From contig JALCRY010000011.1 of assembly GCA_022652985.1 (NCBI GenBank), positions 1-50,422 on the forward strand: a DNA stretch of 50,422 nucleotides. Direction: 5' to 3'. This DNA comes from Eubacteriaceae bacterium (lineage in GTDB: Bacteria; Bacillota; Clostridia; Peptostreptococcales; Anaerovoracaceae). Under the pieces are notes generated by a model. It saw only the letters and a program-made list of their open reading frames with translations, searched no databases and was not told the origin of the DNA. A program made the position numbers and the translations under genes. This document shows positions 1 through 6,342 of the stretch, piece by piece; the first letter of the stretch is position 1; every line of letters starts with the position of its first letter.

Positions 1-74
1 CCGCTACAGTGACAGGCGGCGCGCTGACCGGGATAACCAAGAGCGAATGGACGCAGGGGGGTACGACGCAATGA
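1..74 (+). CDS. C-terminal end of a truncated gene, probably prepilin-like
   Basis: Reading from base 3, an open frame of 23 codons ends in TGA at 72-74. Its stop overlaps the ATG of the next gene (ATGA at 71-74), the usual sign of translational coupling within an operon. The visible tail is Gly/Thr-rich (ends WTQGGTTQ), as in secreted pseudopilin-like proteins, but too little is present to assign a family. The call rests on the operon context with two prepilin-like genes just downstream. Confidence 0.55.
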   Translation, partial: ATVTGGALTGITKSEWTQGGTTQ

Positions 75-385
75 AAAAAATGAATCCTGCCGGAAACAAA
101 AAAGGCATCGTCCTTCTCGAAGCCGTCGTGGCCTTTGTCATTCTGCTGATCGGGATAGTCGGTGTGACGGCGCTGGTAATGGCGTCGATCAACCTTAACA
201 ACAAAGCGCAGGATACAAACACAGGCATGGAGACTTCGATCAAAGCGGTCGAACAGTATATGAACGGAGGCACGCCGGCAGTGACCGATACAGGGACCGT
301 TTCCGCAACAGTCAGCGGCGTTTCAGTATCGATCCCGGTGAATATAAGTGAAGAGGGACAGCTGGTGTTCTTCCGGGCTAAGTAG
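71..385 (+). CDS. Prepilin-like protein with type IV N-methylation motif
   Basis: The 104-residue product begins with a short basic leader, then the prepilin peptidase/N-methylation motif G|IVLLE with glutamate at +5 and a hydrophobic helix (about residues 11-31), and a small polar C-terminal domain. Such proteins are processed at the membrane by a prepilin peptidase and assemble into type IV or competence/type II-like pseudopili. I chose ATG 71, not the in-frame ATG at 47, because it overlaps the previous stop and has a GGGGGG-rich ribosome site at 56-61. It lies 41 bp before the next prepilin-like gene and probably encodes a minor pseudopilin. No cysteines or conserved C-terminal fold allow a finer assignment. 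Confidence 0.75.
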   Translation: MKKMNPAGNKKGIVLLEAVVAFVILLIGIVGVTALVMASINLNNKAQDTNTGMETSIKAVEQYMNGGTPAVTDTGTVSATVSGVSVSIPVNISEEGQLVFFRAK

Positions 386-426
386 CGCACCGGGGTTTCG
401 GCGCGGCGCAGCAGCAGGAGGCTGTA

Positions 427-1395
427 ATGAACAGGAAAGGTTTCACATTGATAGAAATGATAGTCGGACTGGCTATTCTCGCGATCGTGATCGGGACAGC
501 CGTCTATCTTATAATGCCGATAACCAATGACTATTCGAGCAGCTCCGATAAATCCGCGGCGCAGCAGATCGCGTCATCGCTCGTCAACGAGATCAAACAG
601 CAGACCAACAATTCGACTGCCGTCAAACTGAAGACCGATTCCGCGGGGAACGAAGACTCCGGGACGATACAATACACACAGGGCGGGACGGACTACGATA
701 TTACTGCCACAAGCGACGGCTATCTGTCGATCGCCGGCAAACAGCCGTACACCGCAGACTTCTACAAGGGCGACACTATTACCATCAGCGGCGTGAAGAA
801 CGCCGAAGCCGACAAAACTGTCGACATGACACTGACCGTCCTCAGCGGCACCAAAACGCTGTACACGACAACATGCACGCTGCAGCCGACACTGCTGGCG
901 AACAACAGTGCGAGCGGCGGAGACGGCGGGAGCACATCTTCCGCAACATCGTTCGAGAAGCTTCTGGATCAATACAACATCACCGCCTCCTCGTGGAGCG
1001 GGCTGATGGACGAAGCCGTGGCGAACAATGGAGCCGATATTTACGGCGGCAAAATATACTATGATTATGTAACAGTCAACGGCAAGACCGAAAAGCATTA
1101 CGGGACATATCTTAATCAGACCGACTACGGTCCTGACTTCATCGCGCCCGGAAAAGCCAAGAACTGGCCGGCGATCGATGACTACGCCGCGCATGCCCTG
1201 AACTGGATCTATGTTTTCTCCGACACGCCTGTCGTACATTCTGTTGATGAATACAACAGCAGCACTACTAAATGGGCAAACAGTCTGAGCAGAGGCGATC
1301 TGATCACTGCGGACGACGGACTGTACGCGTTCTGCGGTTCATATACGACAAGTTATGCGACGTTCCCTGCGGGGAATTTTGTAAAACTGTCGTAA
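427..1395 (+). CDS. Prepilin-like protein, large (322 aa)
   Basis: The N-terminus carries a canonical prepilin signal (MNRKG|FTLIEMIVGLAIL) with Glu at +5 followed by a roughly 20-residue hydrophobic helix. The remaining 290 residues are Ser/Thr/Gly/Asp-rich, suggesting a beta-rich surface domain, with a low-complexity linker around residues 155-175. The length exceeds that of typical pseudopilins (about 100-200 aa), so this may be a minor or tip pilin. An AGGAGG site ends at 421. It forms an operon with the upstream prepilin-like gene. No terminator is obvious directly after it. The substrate or role (competence, adhesion, secretion) cannot be read from the sequence. Confidence 0.75.
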   Translation: MNRKGFTLIEMIVGLAILAIVIGTAVYLIMPITNDYSSSSDKSAAQQIASSLVNEIKQQTNNSTAVKLKTDSAGNEDSGTIQYTQGGTDYDITATSDGYLSIAGKQPYTADFYKGDTITISGVKNAEADKTVDMTLTVLSGTKTLYTTTCTLQPTLLANNSASGGDGGSTSSATSFEKLLDQYNITASSWSGLMDEAVANNGADIYGGKIYYDYVTVNGKTEKHYGTYLNQTDYGPDFIAPGKAKNWPAIDDYAAHALNWIYVFSDTPVVHSVDEYNSSTTKWANSLSRGDLITADDGLYAFCGSYTTSYATFPAGNFVKLS

Positions 1396-1623
1396 GTGCG
1401 GCTGGGCGGACCGGCCCGCTGACGATTCTGTCACTTTTTCTCATTATCCTCAAAAAATTAAACAAATCGCACTGTTTGTTAAATAGCATTTTAAACAATC
1501 GCAGGGGGTTGTTTATTTAATAGCAAAATTTTCAGACATATAATCAAGATGCGGGGAAAGGTTTTGCGTTCCCGCGGAAAAAATTATGCTGTAATTTGTT
1601 ATTACGGAGGAGTTTGAGGCAGT

Positions 1624-3708
1624 ATGAAACACATAGCAAGCGGTGTGGTCAAACACAGAAAGATGATCTTTTTGATTGCTCTTTTCCTGTTGATCCCGTC
1701 AGTAATAGGCATTCTGAACACTCGTATAAACTACGATGTGCTGGTTTACCTGCCTGATAATATCCAGACGGTCCAGGGGCAGAACATACTGAAAAAAGAC
1801 TTCGGCACAGGCGGCTTATCCATGCTTATGGTAAGCGGGATGAGCGATAACGACGTGTCGAAACTGAAGAGCAAGATCAAGGACGTAAAGCATGTTAAAG
1901 ATGTAATATGGTACGACGATCTTGCGGATGTAACGATGCCGAAAGAAATGATCCCGGAGAAATACTACAAGGCATTCAACTCCGGCGACACCACGATGAT
2001 GGCGATATTCTTCGACAGCCCGGTATCTTCGGACAACACTATCAGCGCTGTCCAGCATATCAGGAGGCTTTCGACGAAACAGTGCCTCATCAGCGGAACA
2101 GCGGCGTACGTTACAGATCTGAAGGAGCTCTGCGAAAAAGAGGAGCCTATTTACATTCTCATAGCTGTATTGCTCGTTTTCATAGTGCTGGCAGTATTCA
2201 TGGATTCGTGGATGATCCCGTTCCTGATACTGTTCAGTATAGGGCTTGAAGTCATTTACAACTTCGGGACCAACTTTGTCGTAGGCGACGTGTCATACAT
2301 CACGAAGGCGCTTGCGGCGGTGCTGCAGCTCGGCGTCACGATGGACCTTTCGATATTCCTCATGAATTCGTACAAGGAGCAGCAGCAATATTACGGCGAC
2401 CACGATGAGGCGATGCGGCACGCTATCGTCAAGACATCCAGCGCTATCACAGCCAGTGCGCTGACCCTGATGGCAGGATTCCTGGCAATGTGCTTCATGA
2501 GCTTCACGCTTGGATTCAACCTTGGAATAGTGATGGCGAAGGGCGTGCTGTTTGGAGTTATAGGTACTTTCACGATCCTCCCTGGATTGATTCTCATGTG
2601 CGACAAGGCAATCGTCAAGACGACGCATCATACCTTCCATATGAGATTCGGCACCCTCTCTCACTTCATAACCGGACGGCCATGGCTCTTCGTCATCATC
2701 TTCCTTCTGATACTGGGCCCGGCATATTACGGCTATTCACACACAAATGTATACTACGACCTTTTCTCGACACTTCCTGCGAATCTGCCGAGTGTTAAGG
2801 CGACCAAACAGCTGAGCGACAAGTTCGACCTCAACACGACACACATGGTGCTCGCCGATTCCAAACTTTCAGCGAACGATATGGACGATATGATCAAAGA
2901 TGTCGAAGGCATCAAGGGCGTCAACAACGTCATCGGCCTCCAGTCGATCGTCGGTCCTGCCGTGCCGGAGGAGATCCTGCCGCAGAAAGCTGTCGATACA
3001 TTCAAGAGCGGCAAATACCAGATGCTCATGATCAACACGAAATACAAAGTAGCTTCGAATGCCGTCAACAAACAGATCACGCAGATCAACACTGCGGTGC
3101 ATAAATACGACAGCAAGGCCATGGTCATAGGCGAAGGGCCGCTGACCAAAGACCTGATAAAAATAACGGATAAGGATTTCAAAGTCGTGACCTGGATCTC
3201 GCTGCTGGCGATATTCATCATACTCGGGTTTGTGCTCCAGTCGTTCTCGCTGCCGTTCATTCTCGTGGCAGTAATACAGATGGCTATTTTCGTCAACCTC
3301 GGCATCCCGCACTACACCGGCACATCGCTCGCGTTCATAGCCTCGATATGCATCGGCACCATACAGCTCGGGTCCTGCGTAAACTACGCAATACTGATGA
3401 CCACGAGATACAAAGCTGAACGGTACGCGGGCAAGCTGAAGCGGGAAGCGATAGAGATAGCGCACTCCACATCAGTAACATCAGTAATAATCAGCGCGAC
3501 CGGGTTCTTCGCGGCGACATTCGGAGTCGCAATGTACTCGGATATCGAGATCATAAGCTCGATGTGCCTGCTGCTTGCAAGAGGAGCACTCATAAGCGCA
3601 ACAATGGTAATATTCATTCTGCCGGCATTGCTCTACCTGCTTGACGGGCTGATCATAAAAACCAGCAGAGGATTCAAGAAGAAGGAAATAGAAGGAGCTG
3701 AATTATAA
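1624..3708 (+). CDS. MMPL family (RND-type) membrane transporter
   Basis: The 694-aa protein has the MMPL/RND layout: an N-terminal membrane helix (about residues 13-32), an extracytoplasmic domain, a five-helix bundle (about 175-325), then a repeat of the same pattern in the second half (one helix near 345-365, extracytoplasmic domain, five helices about 520-685). This gives about 12 transmembrane segments. MMPL proteins export lipids or hydrophobic compounds using the proton gradient. Start ATG 1624 follows GGAGGAG at 1606-1612. The stop overlaps the next start (TAATG, 3706-3710), so the two genes are translationally coupled and probably form one export complex. The substrate cannot be deduced. 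Confidence 0.88.
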   Translation: MKHIASGVVKHRKMIFLIALFLLIPSVIGILNTRINYDVLVYLPDNIQTVQGQNILKKDFGTGGLSMLMVSGMSDNDVSKLKSKIKDVKHVKDVIWYDDLADVTMPKEMIPEKYYKAFNSGDTTMMAIFFDSPVSSDNTISAVQHIRRLSTKQCLISGTAAYVTDLKELCEKEEPIYILIAVLLVFIVLAVFMDSWMIPFLILFSIGLEVIYNFGTNFVVGDVSYITKALAAVLQLGVTMDLSIFLMNSYKEQQQYYGDHDEAMRHAIVKTSSAITASALTLMAGFLAMCFMSFTLGFNLGIVMAKGVLFGVIGTFTILPGLILMCDKAIVKTTHHTFHMRFGTLSHFITGRPWLFVIIFLLILGPAYYGYSHTNVYYDLFSTLPANLPSVKATKQLSDKFDLNTTHMVLADSKLSANDMDDMIKDVEGIKGVNNVIGLQSIVGPAVPEEILPQKAVDTFKSGKYQMLMINTKYKVASNAVNKQITQINTAVHKYDSKAMVIGEGPLTKDLIKITDKDFKVVTWISLLAIFIILGFVLQSFSLPFILVAVIQMAIFVNLGIPHYTGTSLAFIASICIGTIQLGSCVNYAILMTTRYKAERYAGKLKREAIEIAHSTSVTSVIISATGFFAATFGVAMYSDIEIISSMCLLLARGALISATMVIFILPALLYLLDGLIIKTSRGFKKKEIEGAEL

Positions 3709-5483
3709 TGGAAAGGAACAGAAAATCAAAGATATTGATATGGGTCATTGCAGTAATGACCACGGCAGTAATGCTGGCGCCTGTCCCTGTTTTCGCGGCA
3801 AACGGTGCGTCGGTAACCAAGGATGAGACGGTCTACGTCATTCAGGATGCGAGCGGCAACGCGAAGAAAACTATAGTCAGTGATTTCCTTAAGAACACTT
3901 CGGGACTTTCGACGATAAGCGACAGTACTGATCTCAGCAACATCGAGAACGTCAAGGGGAAAGAAAAGTTCACAAAATCGGGAAGCTCGCTGTCATGGGC
4001 TGCTGCAGGCAATAATATTTATTACCGCGGCACAACACTGCGCGACACACCGATCACCATGAGCGTAAAATATTACATCGACGGCGAAGAAATGACGCCG
4101 AAGCAGATCGCGGGCAAGAGCGGCGATCTCGAAATCAAAATAAATTACACGAACAACGAAAGAGTCGGGGACGTGAGAGTACCGTTCCTGGTAGTGAGTA
4201 CGATGATGCTGAAAGACGATAATTTCTCGAATGTTACCATAGACAACGGCAAGGTCATCGACGATGGCGACAAACAGATAGTTGTCGGCATGACGATGCC
4301 GGGCATGACGCAGAGCCTGAATCTTTCCAGCAGTGATATCGACATACCTGAATCCCTCGACATTCATGCGGACGTAAAGGATTTTTCACTTGATACGATA
4401 GTGACAGTTGCGGCGAATAACCTCTTCGATGATCTCGACACAAGCAGCGTCAGCAGTCTGTCGGATCTCGATTCCGCAATCAACAAACTCGACGTTTCCG
4501 CGCAGAAACTCGTCAGCGGATCGGTCAAGATCGCTGAAGGAACCAAGGAAGCGTACAGCGGCAGCAAGAAACTGGCCAGCGGCAGCAAGACGCTCGCGTC
4601 GGGGACATCCGACCTCAGCACAGGCCTCGGCCAGCTGAAGACAGGATCGGCTTCCTTCAACAGCGGCATTACCGCCCTGCAGACCGGCATGAACGACATG
4701 AACACGAAACTCGGCTCGGGCATCGCGCAGATGTCGTCCGGAGTCAGCGATATGAACAAACTGATGAGCAGCCTGTCCGGCAGCTTCACCTCGGCTGAAA
4801 GTACGAACACGACGGCAGAGACATACCTGAACAATCTGGCACAGGGAATGTGCCAGGAGACAATGGTTCAGATCCTGACAAAATACAAGACTGCGCCGGC
4901 AACGCTGACAGATACCGAGAAAGCGTTCCTGGGAATTTACCAGGCGCTGGAGACCAGCAACGGCACACTGAAAGTCGCGAACGACAACATGACTGCCTCG
5001 ACATTCACCAATCCGAGTGACGGCAAAACATACAATACACTGTATTACGGTGTGAACGCGATCGGCAGCGGACTGTCGAGCATGAGCTCGCAGGCTTCGT
5101 CCGGGATCTCGCAGATACAGGGCGGACTGACACAGCTTTCGACGGGCGCGCAGCAGCTCTCCGCAGGCATCGAGAATGCATACGGCGGCAGCGTACAGCT
5201 GAAGACCGGAGCCGACAAACTCAATACCGGCGCCAACAGCCTGGTCAAGGGCGAGAAGACGCTCGTCTCCGGAACCAGCGAACTCAGCAGCGGCATGAGC
5301 AAATTCTACGATGACGGGATCGCCAAAATCGTCAAGGCATACAACGGAAACGTGAAAGGCGTGGCCAAGAGACTGCAGAGCATGGCAAATGCATCACAGG
5401 ACTACACCACATTCACAAAGCTTTCCAACAATACAAAAGGGACTGTCAAATTCCTCTACAGAACCGATGCGATCGGCGAGTAA
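3708..5483 (+). CDS. Secreted protein with YhgE/Pip-type repeats, partner of MMPL transporter
   Basis: The 591-aa protein has an N-terminal signal peptide (basic start, hydrophobic core about residues 9-25, VFA cleavage site near 30). Two blocks of short repeats of the type S/T-G-x-x-x-L (about residues 265-345 and 465-545, e.g. ASGSKTLASGTSDLSTG) resemble the long coiled repeats of YhgE/Pip phage-infection-type proteins and of extracytoplasmic extensions found on some Firmicutes MMPL proteins. No C-terminal membrane anchor is visible, unlike full-length YhgE. It starts in the stop codon of the MMPL gene and is followed by a strong terminator, so the two genes are a closed operon. Inference: an extracytoplasmic subunit of the exporter. 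Confidence 0.7.
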   Translation: MERNRKSKILIWVIAVMTTAVMLAPVPVFAANGASVTKDETVYVIQDASGNAKKTIVSDFLKNTSGLSTISDSTDLSNIENVKGKEKFTKSGSSLSWAAAGNNIYYRGTTLRDTPITMSVKYYIDGEEMTPKQIAGKSGDLEIKINYTNNERVGDVRVPFLVVSTMMLKDDNFSNVTIDNGKVIDDGDKQIVVGMTMPGMTQSLNLSSSDIDIPESLDIHADVKDFSLDTIVTVAANNLFDDLDTSSVSSLSDLDSAINKLDVSAQKLVSGSVKIAEGTKEAYSGSKKLASGSKTLASGTSDLSTGLGQLKTGSASFNSGITALQTGMNDMNTKLGSGIAQMSSGVSDMNKLMSSLSGSFTSAESTNTTAETYLNNLAQGMCQETMVQILTKYKTAPATLTDTEKAFLGIYQALETSNGTLKVANDNMTASTFTNPSDGKTYNTLYYGVNAIGSGLSSMSSQASSGISQIQGGLTQLSTGAQQLSAGIENAYGGSVQLKTGADKLNTGANSLVKGEKTLVSGTSELSSGMSKFYDDGIAKIVKAYNGNVKGVAKRLQSMANASQDYTTFTKLSNNTKGTVKFLYRTDAIGE

Positions 5484-5500
5484 GGATCACAGCATAACGC

Positions 5501-5533
5501 AAAGCACCCGGCGGAGACCCCGCCGGGTGCTTT
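5501..5533 (+). terminator. Intrinsic terminator of the MMPL operon
   Basis: A perfect 14-bp GC-rich stem (AAAGCACCCGGCGG, 5501-5514, pairing with 5520-5533) closes a 5-nt loop and starts 18 bp after the stop codon. The 3' arm ends in TTT. Confidence 0.9.
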
Positions 5534-5550
5534 GTATTCCGAATGATGAC

Positions 5551-5579
5551 CACGCTGTGTCCGGCGATGACACAGCGTG
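5551..5579. repeat. Perfect inverted repeat, 10-bp arms
   Basis: CACGCTGTGT at 5551-5560 pairs perfectly with 5570-5579 around a 9-nt spacer. No T-run follows on either strand, so it is not a standard terminator. It could be a second transcript-end structure or a protein binding site. Confidence 0.6.
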
Positions 5580-5632
5580 TACATTATATTTCTGAATGAG
5601 GGCTCGTCAGGTGCTTTAGATTTCGAAAATAG

Positions 5633-5702
5633 GCACCCGGAAGGAGACACCCGGAAGGAGGCATCTGGAAGTAGGCACCCGGAAGTAGGCATCTGGACAT
5701 GC
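5633..5702. repeat. 14-bp tandem repeat, five copies
   Basis: Five consecutive units with an exact 14-bp period, consensus GCACCCGGAAGTAG with variants such as GCATCTGGAAGTAG. They lie in gene-free DNA between the MMPL operon and the 85-bp array. Confidence 0.85.
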
Positions 5703-5742
5703 CGGCTCCACGCCTGCGGGCCGTTTTCCGCGCTGCGAATTA

Positions 5743-6149
5743 TGTATCCTGCGGGCCGGATATCGGGCCTGCAGACCTCATCTAATCGCAGAATAGGGTA
5801 TACAAACGGCCGTGATCAGTGAAAATGTATGCCCTATCGGCCGTATATCAGGTCTGCAGACCTCATCTAATTGCAGGATAGGGTATACGAACGGACGAGA
5901 TCAGTGAAAATGTATGCCCTATTGGCCGGATATCGGGCCTGCAGACCTCATCTAATCGCAGGATAGGGTATACAAACGGCCGTGATCAGTGAAAAAATAT
6001 ACCCCATCGGCCGGATATCGGGCCTGCAGACCTCATCTAATCGCGGAATAGGGTATACAAACAGCCGTGATCAGTGAAAATGTATGCCCCATCGGCCGGA
6101 TATCATTACTGCAGACCTCATCTAATCACGGAATAGGGTATACAAACGC
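5743..6149. repeat. 85-bp tandem repeat array, nearly five copies
   Basis: The landmark GCAGACCTCATCTAAT recurs at 5771, 5856, 5941, 6026 and 6111, exactly 85 bp apart each time. Units differ by a few substitutions and there is no unique spacer, so this is not CRISPR. Each unit holds palindromic words (CTGCAG, GATATC, TGATCA). It also holds a potential hairpin in which ATAGGGTATAC pairs with GTATGCCCTAT (one G-T pair) across about 23 nt. In unit 2 the centre is a perfect palindrome, AGGTCTGCAGACCT. The array sits within 200 bp upstream of the promoter of the teichoic-acid-type operon. Its function is unknown. Confidence 0.92.
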
Positions 6150-6159
6150 CGCGTGGCTA

Positions 6160-6240
6160 CGCGGCTGGAGGCCGGAAGCTATGGCGCGCAGGCGGAGACT
6201 ATTGCCGCGCGACTGCGCGGCTGAAGGCGGAAGCTATGGC
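6160..6240. repeat. GC-rich imperfect duplication
   Basis: The word GCGGCTG-x-AGGC-x-GGAAGCTATGG occurs twice about 50 bp apart in a very GC-rich, palindrome-rich stretch (CGCGTGGCTACGCG, GCCGCGCGACTGCGCGGC). It separates the 85-bp array from the operon promoter. No open reading frame with a ribosome site is present. Confidence 0.5.
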
Positions 6241-6290
6241 CGCGGCCGGTTTTTGAAAATTGAGGTTCTGTCACTTAAGGGGTGTTTACA

Positions 6291-6319
6291 TTGAGATTAG
6301 AGCGCGGTGAGTGTATAAT
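6291..6319 (+). promoter_or_regulatory. Sigma-A-type promoter of the envelope polymer operon
   Basis: -35 TTGAGA (6291-6296), 17-bp spacer, -10 TATAAT (6314-6319). It is followed by AGGAGG (6328-6333) and the ATG at 6343, so the leader is only about 18 nt long. Confidence 0.85.
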
Positions 6320-6342
6320 AAAAGCTTAGGAGGAATCAAATC

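Noticed and set aside
1396-1623. Terminator or promoter between the prepilin-like and MMPL genes
   Set aside because: Only weak candidates exist (AAACAA...TTGTTT with a 10-nt loop; no -35/-10 pair with good spacing), so nothing is claimed.
5743-6149. The 85-bp array as a CRISPR array
   Set aside because: Units are contiguous, 85 bp long, and diverged along their whole length; there are no unique spacers and no cas genes.
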